Shown here: one piece after another, positions 46,809 through 55,107 of the stretch | Position numbering within the stretch: the first letter of the stretch is position 1 | Layout: every line of letters starts with the position of its first letter | NCBI RefSeq assembly: GCF_023701485.1 | Contig: NZ_JAMQBK010000028.1 | Coordinates: forward strand, 1-64,000 | Reading direction: 5' to 3' | DNA from: Aporhodopirellula aestuarii | Lineage (GTDB): Bacteria > Planctomycetota > Planctomycetia > Pirellulales > Pirellulaceae | Length of the DNA: 64,000 nucleotides | Notes under the pieces: model-generated | Seen by the model: only the letters and a program-made list of their open reading frames with translations | Database searches by the model: none | Told to the model about the DNA's origin: nothing | Program-made: the position numbers and the translations under genes

Positions 46809-49060
46809 AAGTGGTTAGTGAATGTCCCAATCCGGTTGAGCTGAACGAGCTCATCGAAGACGAATTGTCCGCAGCCGACACGGACCGTGTCACCGAACAC
46901 CTGCAAGATTGTACGACCTGTCAAGAAAAGTTGCAGACGATCGCGAGCGGCGATCTCCCCATCGATCAAATCGTCCATGGCCTCAACGAGCAGAATCCCG
47001 GTTGCGAATCGGCGTTATGGCCGGCGATCGAACAGCTCTCTCACGAGATCAGTGCCCAACCGACGATTGGTTTGGCTGGCGGCAGTAACGTGACGGGGGA
47101 ATCGGTGGTCAGCGAAGAAGTCGTGCGGACACCGCCTCCCGAACTTGATTTCCTCGAACCGTCCGATGATCCGGCCTACGTGGGAAAGCTGCATCACTTT
47201 CAGATCGCACGTGTGATCGGCCGGGGCGGGATGGGCGTCGTGCTCGAAGCGTTCGATACGCATCTGCACCGCAACGTTGCGATCAAAGTTTTGAGTCCTC
47301 AATACCAGTCCAACGATTTGGCGCGACAACGGTTCTGCCGCGAAGGCCGTGCGGCGGCTGCGATCTCGCACGAACATGTCGTGCCGATGTATCAGGTTGC
47401 CAAAGCGAACGAAGGTGAGGTCGCTTTTTTGGTGATGCAGTTGATCGAAGGTGAAACGCTCGAGCAGCGATTGCGCGGCGGTCAACCTTTGCCTCCCAAC
47501 GAAGTGGCGCGGATCGCCATGCAAACGGCCGCGGGGCTTTCGGCCGCCCACAGTCGCGAGATGGCGCACCGGGACATCAAGCCCGCCAACATCATGATCG
47601 AAGCGGAAACGCAGCGTGTGAAGTTGACCGACTTTGGTCTCGCCCGCACGACCGATGATGTGAAGTTGACGAAGACCGGCATGGTCACGGGCACGCCGTT
47701 GTACATGTCACCCGAACAATCGCTCGGGGAGGACGCAGATGAACGGAGCGATTTGTTTTCGCTCGGCGCCGTCATGTACGAGATGGCTACCGGTTTCGCG
47801 CCGTTCCAAGCGCCCTCGGCGCTCGGCGTGATGCAACGCATCGTGAACTTCACTCCTGAACCTCCGCACAAAGTCAATCCGGCGATTTCGCGACCGTTGT
47901 CGGATCTGATCATGTCGTTGCTCGAAAAGGCACCCGCCGACCGGCCCGAGTCTGCTGCCGAAGTGGCGACGGCGCTGGCGGCGATCGTCAGCGAGTATGG
48001 GCCGATCTCGCCGCTGCAAGTACCGAGTATTGCCGCCAGCGAAGTGAAGAAGCTGTCGGGGAGTTATCGGCGTGGAGAACGTCGGTGGGCGATCGCAGCT
48101 TGGCTCACCGCTGCGATCGCGATCATGGTGGCGGTCGCGAGCTTCGTGATATTACGTCCCGACGTCGGTGACGATTTCCCTTCGGTTGTTTTGCCTGATA
48201 ATCCGGGGACGGTGTGGGCGTCCGATTTCTCGCCCGACGGCAAGACGCTTGCCGCAGCGGTGGAAGACGGGAGCATTCGCATTTGGGATGTCGCCTCGCA
48301 AACGTTGGAGAAAAGCTTCAACGCGCATCGCGGCCTCGCTTGGACGGTGGCCTACCATCCGAGCCGTCCAATGCTGATGACGAGCGGCGACGACTCGACG
48401 ATCAAACTATGGGATACCGATGAATACGAAGTCATCTGGGAATGGAAGGCTGAGAGTTCGGTGCGTGGCGTTGCGTTCTCTCCCGATGGTAATCGGATCG
48501 TTGCCGGTGATCGCGATGGAGTGCTGTACATATACGACATCGATAGTGGGGCCGAGGTCGCATCGGCGACCACCCCCGGTTCGATCCTCAGCGTGGACTA
48601 CTCGAATGACGGCAAGTTGATCGCGAGCGTCGGCAGTGACAAAGTTCTCAGATTGTTCGATGCCGAGACGCTGGTGGAACGCCGAACGATGAACGGGCAC
48701 GATGGGGCGATCTACAACGTCAAGTTTGCACCGCAGGGACCGTTGATCGCGACTGTCGGTTGGAACAAAAACGTGCGAGTGTGGAACAGCGAAAACGGCA
48801 AGGAAGTCTTGAACCTGACAGGCAGCGAGGGGGATGTTTGGAGCGTGTCGTTCTGTTCAGACGCCTCTCACTTGATTACCGGCGAACAGATGGGGGCCGC
48901 TCGCGTGTGGGATCTGGCGAGCGGCAAGCCCGTCACGACGCTTCGCGGGCACTCCTCGGCGGTTTACAACGTGGCACTGGATCGGACGGCGCATCGGATT
49001 GCCACGAGCAGTCGTGACGGAACGATCCGCGTTTGGGACATGAGCAGCGTCGCAAATTAG
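46805..49060 (+). CDS. Membrane Ser/Thr protein kinase with N-terminal zinc-finger and C-terminal WD40 repeats
   Basis: 751 residues, GTG start. An N-terminal anti-sigma-type zinc finger (His32, Cys36, Cys39 in 'HLQDCTTCQEKL') probably binds the coupled sigma factor. Kinase domain about 132-400: glycine loop 'IGRGGMGVV', Lys161, 'HRDIKPAN' (Asp257), DFG at 276-278, and 'SPEQ' at 302-305. One membrane segment lies at about 428-450. Then about seven WD40-like blades (465-750) follow, with 'FSPDGKTLAAAVEDGSIRIWD' in part. The kinase and zinc finger face the cytoplasm, and the WD40 propeller the other side of the membrane. It may sense an outside partner and release or modify the sigma factor; that is inference. 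Confidence 0.9.
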   Translation: MKVVSECPNPVELNELIEDELSAADTDRVTEHLQDCTTCQEKLQTIASGDLPIDQIVHGLNEQNPGCESALWPAIEQLSHEISAQPTIGLAGGSNVTGESVVSEEVVRTPPPELDFLEPSDDPAYVGKLHHFQIARVIGRGGMGVVLEAFDTHLHRNVAIKVLSPQYQSNDLARQRFCREGRAAAAISHEHVVPMYQVAKANEGEVAFLVMQLIEGETLEQRLRGGQPLPPNEVARIAMQTAAGLSAAHSREMAHRDIKPANIMIEAETQRVKLTDFGLARTTDDVKLTKTGMVTGTPLYMSPEQSLGEDADERSDLFSLGAVMYEMATGFAPFQAPSALGVMQRIVNFTPEPPHKVNPAISRPLSDLIMSLLEKAPADRPESAAEVATALAAIVSEYGPISPLQVPSIAASEVKKLSGSYRRGERRWAIAAWLTAAIAIMVAVASFVILRPDVGDDFPSVVLPDNPGTVWASDFSPDGKTLAAAVEDGSIRIWDVASQTLEKSFNAHRGLAWTVAYHPSRPMLMTSGDDSTIKLWDTDEYEVIWEWKAESSVRGVAFSPDGNRIVAGDRDGVLYIYDIDSGAEVASATTPGSILSVDYSNDGKLIASVGSDKVLRLFDAETLVERRTMNGHDGAIYNVKFAPQGPLIATVGWNKNVRVWNSENGKEVLNLTGSEGDVWSVSFCSDASHLITGEQMGAARVWDLASGKPVTTLRGHSSAVYNVALDRTAHRIATSSRDGTIRVWDMSSVAN

Positions 49061-49554
49061 TGCTTCGTCTCACCGCAGTTTGAGGGTTGCTCGAACCGGA
49101 GAGTTCGCTCCCTCTGATGAAAAGCGTGGTGGAACGGCGGGAGCGGTCCGCTCCCGCCCCAGGATTCGCATGCTGACAAAGCACTCGTGCGTTGCCTTTG
49201 GGGCCCTCCTGCCGCGGAGGTCTTGATGACTTTCGGCAACCCGCGGAACGGTGGGTGACTGCCGCCCGAACGGTGAGGAAGCTCCCGTTCAATCTGGTGT
49301 GTCAGCGGAGTCCTGGACACGACTGCTTGGTGGTGCTCACGGTGTGACGGCGCGCCTTTTTGTCATCGATGAGCGTAGAAGTCAGCAACCGGTGTGCGAT
49401 TGAGATAGAATCGTCGCTGAGCACTCGAAGGAAAAAGGGCCAAAAAATGTGTATTGGTCGGTTAGGCCCATGGTGCCGATGCCGGTTTGCGTATTCGGGC
49501 ACGGATGATGCCCACGTGACGAGGGCAATTCGGCAATCACAATTTTTAAGAGAG
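49061..49554. other. Intergenic region between kinase and tRNA-His
   Basis: No convincing gene; frames here are short and cross the tRNA or the hairpin. It contains a 23-base near-palindrome (49136-49158). Part of the region follows the kinase gene and part follows the leftward tRNA-His gene. Confidence 0.4.
49136..49158. repeat. Near-palindrome downstream of the WD40 kinase gene
   Basis: GGCGGGAGCGG at 49136-49146 and its complement at 49148-49158, around a single central T. It shares the CGGGAGCG core with the REP palindromes but not their flanks. It may be a stem that ends transcription or a relative of the REP family. There is no T-tract. Confidence 0.45.
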
Positions 49555-49629
49555 GGTGGCTGAAGGGACTCGAACCCTCGACCTTCGGAATCACAATCCG
49601 ACGTTCTAACCAACTGAACTACAACCACC
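49555..49629 (-). tRNA. tRNA-His (anticodon GTG)
   Basis: The minus strand reads as a complete cloverleaf. The anticodon loop is TTGTGAT between TCGGA and TCCGA, giving anticodon GTG (His). The T-arm is GAGGG-TTCGAGT-CCCTT, with a wobble at its outer pair. The acceptor stem GTGGTTG pairs with CAGCCAC. The extra 5' G (-1), here at 49629, can pair with C73 at 49555, a feature specific to tRNA-His. CCA is not encoded. Confidence 0.97.
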
Positions 49630-49840
49630 GCATGTTTCGGACACAAACAGCAACCACGGTTGCCGATCCCCGATGGCAGAAACGATATCTTTCCTGTTCC
49701 TGCCGGTCAATGGCCGACAGGCCAGAAGTATTTGCAAAAAATAGCGATTTTGTTGATTTCTCAACTATGACGAAAGATGTTCCCACGCAAACATATCTGG
49801 ACAACGAGATGTATTTTGACGAAGGGGCTATTTTTCGATC

Positions 49841-52800
49841 ATGAATCATTGGGACGATTACTCCGGCGATGAGTGGATGCGTCCGAGCAGTTCTCGCGAG
49901 ACGCAAGTAAAGGTTGACCAGGGGCGAGCGACACGCGGTTTCTCCAAGCGACCTAGAATGGAAAAACCGCCTTGGAATCCGGGGGATTTGATCGCGGGAT
50001 TTGAACTGCAACGGGCGATCGGGTCGGGATCACACGGTTGGGTTTACGAAGCTCGGGAAATTGCGACCGACAAAATCGTGGCACTGAAACTGTTCCCGCA
50101 TGTCGATCCGAAGGAGGCGGTGCGAGCGAAAACCGGTTTCCGCCGGATGAGCAAGTTGCGGCACAGGGGATTGGTGCGGCTGCATCGAATCCACCATGAG
50201 GAGGATTTGCTGGCGTTTTCGATGGAGCGGATCGATGGTGAAAACTTGGTCCAAGTGCTCCGTGGCTGGAAGAAGCTACCCCTCGAAGAGGCGTGTGACA
50301 GTCTGCTCGAGATGCTCCGCCAAGTCGGTGCGGCTCTTGCCTGGACACATGCTCATCAGCTCGTTCACCGGGACATCAAGCCGACGAACCTGATGCTGAC
50401 GTCCGACGGCAAGCGGTTCGTCATCATCGACTGTGATTTGACCGGTGAATTCGAAGCCGAGAGTGACCCGGAGAATATTCGCAGTTACTTGATTTGGACT
50501 CCGATGTACGTGGCGCCGGAGGTTTTGTTTCGACAATCTTATTGCCCGGCCAGCGATATTTTTAGCCTGGGAATGGTTGCGCTCGAGGCGCTGCGAATCT
50601 TTTCGTCGGTGCAGCGTCGACGCGACCCGCAGACAAATGGGGCGTGTCCCGCGGTTGAAGTCAATCAGGATTCTCAAGAGGTCTTCGTTCCTCGTGATGA
50701 AGGAAGTCGCGAAACCGACCAGGCCCACATCGCCTCGGCAATCGTGGGGCTGCACAAAGCGATACCCGAAGCGTTGATCGATATCGTTAACGAAATGTTG
50801 TCACCCGACGTTTCGGATCGCCCGACGGCGTTGTCTTTGTCACGCTTGGGGCGATCGACCTCCATCGGCAGTCCCGTATCGAACCATCAGAACTCGTCTG
50901 CTCGGGCACATCGACTCACCGAGTTAGCCCGTGAGCCTGAGTTAAACGCGTTCCGCCGATGGTATCATCTGGTCCTCGGTGGCCAGACGCAGCGATTGCA
51001 CATCGACGGCACATCGGGCATCGGCAAGTCGACGTTCTTGCAGTTGGCTCTGGAAGAATTACGTTCGCAATCCTGGCCGCTGATCTTTGTCGCCCGCTGT
51101 CAACGTTTCGAGCAGCGTCCACTCCAGGCGTTTAGCCAGATCGCAGACGAAATCGTGATGCGTTATCGTCGCGGTGGGATGGAGAAGATTTTCGTCGACT
51201 CGGTCAGTGAATCGATTCTTCAACGCGCGTTGCCAGGTTTTGAGGAAATCCTCGAAGTCGATTATGCGGAACCACCCATCGTCACTTCACCGACTCGTCC
51301 GGGCGGGCTCGAGGCGGCGATGAAAGTGCTCAACCAGTTGCGTCAAATGGCGCCTGTGTTTTTTGTCATCGACGACGTCCAATGGGCGGACCCGGATACG
51401 GTGAACGTGCTCGATCATCTCCAAGCGAATGTGGGGCATCGATTCGGGCCGCCGGAGTATCAAGGGTTCGGGGTGATCACCGTCTCTCGCGCCGACGGCG
51501 ATCGGCAGCAACAGCCGCCGCATCGGTCCATTACGATCGGGCCCATCGCCCGCGAGTTAACCTCGGTAGCAATCCATAATGAAGCAGCCCAATACGGTCT
51601 GGAGTTAAGCTCGGCACAGTTGGAATCGCTCAATGATCAAATTGAAGGGCAGCCCTACCGTCTCGAAACATACCTGAGTGAATTGTCACCCTCGGGTTTG
51701 CTGTATCAATCCTTGGTGGAAGCCTCAGTGCAAAACGTCGACGGCGCGGCCGATCAGCGTGTCGAGGTGGCTCCTTCGATTGAGGAGGTATGGCAGCGAC
51801 GCAAAGAACAGTTGGCACCGACTGTTGCCGAGTTACTCAACGTCATCGTGATTGCTGGGCGGCAGGTCACGTTCGATGAATTGAGTCTGATTCATCGAAA
51901 CACGGCGTTGCTCGAAACCGAATTGGACGAGCTCGCTGAAAACGGATTGATCTTTCGTGACGGTCGGGACCTGCAACATATTCGAATCTGGCACGATCGA
52001 CTGGCGCAGCAACTACTGACTCAAATTTCGGCCGAGCGTCGTCGGGAATTACACCGCCGTTGGGCGGAGGGATTAGCGGGCGAGGGGCTTTCGGCCGGAC
52101 GGATCGCCGAGCACTACGATAAGGCCGGGGATCTTCAACAGTTTGTTGCCTGGGCGAAACAGGCGGCCGTGCAGTCGCAGCAGCACTATGCACATATCGA
52201 GACGGCACGCTGGCACGCGGCGGTGGCGTCTCACACGCATGGCGATGAACGCATCGAGTCGTTACGTCAGGCGGCTGAATCGATGCAGCGCGGCGGCCGG
52301 CTTTTCGAAGCCGCAATGCACTACCGGGAACTCGCCGCTTCGTTTACCGGACAGGCGCGACTCGAAATGGAACTCGAGGAGGTGTTGTGCTTTATCCGGT
52401 CGGGACGGTTCGCCGAATCGATCGATCATCTGGATCCGATGTTGAAGCGGCTGAAATTGCCGCGAAGAAAGCCGGTCTGGCAAACAAAACTCTCGATCGC
52501 CTGGGCCCTGATTCGCCAGTCTTTCTCTCGGACGAACCTGCAATTGCGGGAAACGCACTCACTCCCCGAACGGCCCTCGCTGATTGCCAATCAGATTGCG
52601 GTGTGCCGATCATTGGTCCGCCCGTTGTCTCTAATCGATAACTGGCTCGCCGCCGAGCTCAATGTTTTTAACCGGGAAGCGGTTGCCCGATACGGTTCGC
52701 GAAATGAGCAGATCGCGGTGCTCATCGGAAACGCGGTTTTCAATGCCTATTACTCGGGCAAACGCGGCCTTCGAGCGGCCGGTTCGTTGTCGGAACTCAA

Positions 52801-53743
52801 CGCGCTGCTCAGCGAAGCTGACTCACCGGCGGCGCATGGTGACGTGCGGTCCGGGATGGCCTGGGTTGCCGCGTTGAACGGTCGATGGACCGAGGCGATC
52901 GAAAAGGCAAGACAAAGCCGTGAGTTTTATGCCAGCAGTGAACTCCATCGCGGGTTCGAGATTGCTCACACGAGTTTTTGCGAATCGGTTGCGTTCTTCC
53001 AAATCGGAGATCTGAAAAGTCTCGCGGATATGGTCGATGACATGCAGGCCGAAGGGAGCACATCGAACGACTATTTTATTCTCGCAATGGGCTCGTTCGG
53101 TTACAGTTCCGTGGGGCACATGATGCGAGATGACATTCAAGTCCTGGACGCAAGCTACGAATTGCTGCGACCGAGTATGGCCAAAATCGGTGACGACGCG
53201 TTTGCATTGATCGTCCAGTTTGAAAAACTATTGAACGCCATTTATCGCAATTGTCCGCAAACGATCGCAACAACGATTGACGAGGTGCTCAACTCCTGTC
53301 GTCGGTCGGCGGTCTATCGCATTCAATTGATGAAAATGCTGGTGGCTGAATTGACCGCGATGGCGAGTCTTCGATTGCTCGCCGAAGGTGGCACCAAGAC
53401 GATGAAGCAGTTCAAACGGTCTGTCAGATCGCTGCGTCAATTCGATCTTGATTCGGCCAAGATCAAGGCGAATTTGGTCGAAGGAATCGCTCTGTCGCGA
53501 TTGCCGGAAAAGTTCTCAGGCAACAAAGAAACGACGCTTTCGAAAGCGAAAGCGTTGTTGAAGGCTGCCATGGTTTCGGCGGACATTCTCCATATGCGAC
53601 CATCGGTGCTCGCCGCCCGCGACGAGCTCGCCCGTATCGCTGACGGGGTCCCCACAACCGAACTCGAAGATTTCCTGAGGGATCAAGGCGTGGTCGACCC
53701 GGTTGCGTTAGCAAGGCTTTACCGAGGTGGCATCTGCGGCTAG
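49841..53743 (+). CDS. Large Ser/Thr kinase fused to AAA/STAND-type ATPase, DFG replaced
   Basis: 1,300 residues. The kinase domain spans about 50-335: glycine loop 'IGSGSHGWVYEA', Lys83, 'HRDIKPTN' (Asp178, Asn183). The metal-binding DFG is replaced by Asp197-Cys198-Asp199 in 'IIDCDL', so catalysis is uncertain. An ATPase domain follows, with P-loop 'GTSGIGKST' (390-398) and a Walker B-like 'FFVIDDVQWADPD' (507-519). The C-terminal ~700 residues are mostly helical repeats of the TPR type. The layout matches fused kinase-AAA sensory proteins found in planctomycetes and other bacteria with complex signalling. The ATG at 49841 is preceded by an AT-rich region; no strong ribosome binding site was seen. 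No signal peptide or obvious membrane segment was seen. Confidence 0.85.
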   Translation: MNHWDDYSGDEWMRPSSSRETQVKVDQGRATRGFSKRPRMEKPPWNPGDLIAGFELQRAIGSGSHGWVYEAREIATDKIVALKLFPHVDPKEAVRAKTGFRRMSKLRHRGLVRLHRIHHEEDLLAFSMERIDGENLVQVLRGWKKLPLEEACDSLLEMLRQVGAALAWTHAHQLVHRDIKPTNLMLTSDGKRFVIIDCDLTGEFEAESDPENIRSYLIWTPMYVAPEVLFRQSYCPASDIFSLGMVALEALRIFSSVQRRRDPQTNGACPAVEVNQDSQEVFVPRDEGSRETDQAHIASAIVGLHKAIPEALIDIVNEMLSPDVSDRPTALSLSRLGRSTSIGSPVSNHQNSSARAHRLTELAREPELNAFRRWYHLVLGGQTQRLHIDGTSGIGKSTFLQLALEELRSQSWPLIFVARCQRFEQRPLQAFSQIADEIVMRYRRGGMEKIFVDSVSESILQRALPGFEEILEVDYAEPPIVTSPTRPGGLEAAMKVLNQLRQMAPVFFVIDDVQWADPDTVNVLDHLQANVGHRFGPPEYQGFGVITVSRADGDRQQQPPHRSITIGPIARELTSVAIHNEAAQYGLELSSAQLESLNDQIEGQPYRLETYLSELSPSGLLYQSLVEASVQNVDGAADQRVEVAPSIEEVWQRRKEQLAPTVAELLNVIVIAGRQVTFDELSLIHRNTALLETELDELAENGLIFRDGRDLQHIRIWHDRLAQQLLTQISAERRRELHRRWAEGLAGEGLSAGRIAEHYDKAGDLQQFVAWAKQAAVQSQQHYAHIETARWHAAVASHTHGDERIESLRQAAESMQRGGRLFEAAMHYRELAASFTGQARLEMELEEVLCFIRSGRFAESIDHLDPMLKRLKLPRRKPVWQTKLSIAWALIRQSFSRTNLQLRETHSLPERPSLIANQIAVCRSLVRPLSLIDNWLAAELNVFNREAVARYGSRNEQIAVLIGNAVFNAYYSGKRGLRAAGSLSELNALLSEADSPAAHGDVRSGMAWVAALNGRWTEAIEKARQSREFYASSELHRGFEIAHTSFCESVAFFQIGDLKSLADMVDDMQAEGSTSNDYFILAMGSFGYSSVGHMMRDDIQVLDASYELLRPSMAKIGDDAFALIVQFEKLLNAIYRNCPQTIATTIDEVLNSCRRSAVYRIQLMKMLVAELTAMASLRLLAEGGTKTMKQFKRSVRSLRQFDLDSAKIKANLVEGIALSRLPEKFSGNKETTLSKAKALLKAAMVSADILHMRPSVLAARDELARIADGVPTTELEDFLRDQGVVDPVALARLYRGGICG

Positions 53744-53753
53744 CCCGGATATT

Positions 53754-53776
53754 GCGTAGGCCGGACCGAGGTCGCG
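53754..53776. repeat. Copy of the GTAGGCCGGACC repeat arm
   Basis: GCGTAGGCCGGACCGAGG here is identical over 14 bases to the outer arm at 117-130, and its extension matches the right arm at 192-207 in reverse complement. It begins 11 bases after the kinase/ATPase stop. The paired arm was not found nearby, so this is a half element. Confidence 0.6.
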
Positions 53777-53928
53777 ACAACCCTGCCGTATCCGCATAAA
53801 CCTGATTTGCTCGAAATACATTCTGTTATTTTCAAAATCAATCGATTTGCGACTGTCGTTCCGGCTTGGCAATGATTTATGCGATACGGCCTGCGAATCG
53901 CGTGCGATATCCGGGCTAGACCGCTTGC

Positions 53929-54888
53929 TCAGGCAGCTCGGCGATAGGTGCCGGGTGAGGCAACCGGAATGCGAATCGCTTCGACCTGTTCGTCACAACG
54001 CTGCACCGAGTCGCCGCGAACGCTTGTCGCGATACCACTTTGCGCCAAAGGCGCGGTGGCACGACGAAGGGCCGACCCGAGTCCGTAGGAAAACGTCGTC
54101 GCGAGAAATCGTCCGAAGCTCTTCCCCCAGCCGCCGGTGCCGAAGTGATCAGCGATCGCTTGCAACCGACGGTGATTCTCGTTGACTTGCGACTGGTAGT
54201 CGCCCAGGGGTGAATCGCTGTCGCCGAGACGGATCGTGCAGTCAGGGCTAACGATACACCGCCAGCCGGCCTTGCGGGCCAGCAGGCTGTAGACCATCGA
54301 TGCTTCGACAACATCATCGCTATTGCGAAGCGATCCGGTTAGGCTGCGGAGCAAATCTCGACGCCAGAAACTCGCGGTCAAGAATCCACCTTCGGCCCGT
54401 AACGCGGCACGCTGTTCGACGTGATCGCTGCCCGCCGCGACCATTTCACACGCGGTTGCACCCGAACGGCGCCATCCGGCGTGAGCGATCTCGTCGCAGT
54501 CAGAGTGGCGGACCACGGGGACAACGAGTCCCGCTTCGTGATGTTCGAACTGCAAGAGTGCCCGATCCGCCCAATCCGGGGTGACGACGTGACCGTCGGC
54601 GACGACATGAACGAATCGTCCACGCGCAATCGCCGCGGCTTGGCCGATCTGTTGGGTCAGTGAAACACTTCCTGCATCGACGAATTTGACTTCGTCACAG
54701 AGGTCGAATGGGTCATCGTAGTCACCCGCATGCGGTACAATCACCTCACACGCATCAGGACAATGCTGCAGCACGCTAACGAGGGAACTTTCAAATGATG
54801 CTGTGTCTCCGCCGTGAGGAACGACAATGGTCAAACGCGGGATCGTGGGGAACTTTGGCACCGCTGCACCTGCATGGGTCAAATTCAA
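53929..54888 (-). CDS. Family-2-like glycosyltransferase
   Basis: 319 residues from TTG at 54888, chosen for GAGG eight bases before it. The nucleotide-sugar fold begins 'PRLTIVVPHGGDTASFESSL' and contains 'IARGRFVHVVADGHVVTPDW', where a DxD metal motif is usual; here it reads Asp-Gly-His. Later 'RKAGWRCIVSPDCTIRLGDS' is typical of GT2. The C-terminus contains a basic region. It stands alone between the kinase and the transglutaminase/DUF58 pair. Target: cell-surface sugars, by inference. Catalysis is possible without a full DxD, as GT2 members vary. Confidence 0.72.
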   Translation of the reverse strand: MNLTHAGAAVPKFPTIPRLTIVVPHGGDTASFESSLVSVLQHCPDACEVIVPHAGDYDDPFDLCDEVKFVDAGSVSLTQQIGQAAAIARGRFVHVVADGHVVTPDWADRALLQFEHHEAGLVVPVVRHSDCDEIAHAGWRRSGATACEMVAAGSDHVEQRAALRAEGGFLTASFWRRDLLRSLTGSLRNSDDVVEASMVYSLLARKAGWRCIVSPDCTIRLGDSDSPLGDYQSQVNENHRRLQAIADHFGTGGWGKSFGRFLATTFSYGLGSALRRATAPLAQSGIATSVRGDSVQRCDEQVEAIRIPVASPGTYRRAA

Positions 54889-55107
54889 AGAAATAGCCTC
54901 GGATCACTCTAGATCGAGAGACTCCGCCGGCGTCAGCGACGAGCCTTGTGATGAGGCCGGCACCGACACTGCCTATGGGTTTCGGAATGGATTGGTCATG
55001 TGGTTGAGTCGATTGTCAGGTGACCCGTTGAAATGCAGCAAGTCGCACGGGGCCGACTTTGCATGAATCCGCTAACCGTTAGTGTTTACCAGATTCGAAG
55101 GGGGGTT

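Noticed and set aside
49632-49844. 70-residue open frame ending in an ATGA overlap with the kinase/ATPase start
   Set aside because: The overlap is tempting as a leader peptide, but the frame starts right beside the tRNA-His gene, has no ribosome binding site or family-like sequence, and a 4-base overlap can occur by chance.
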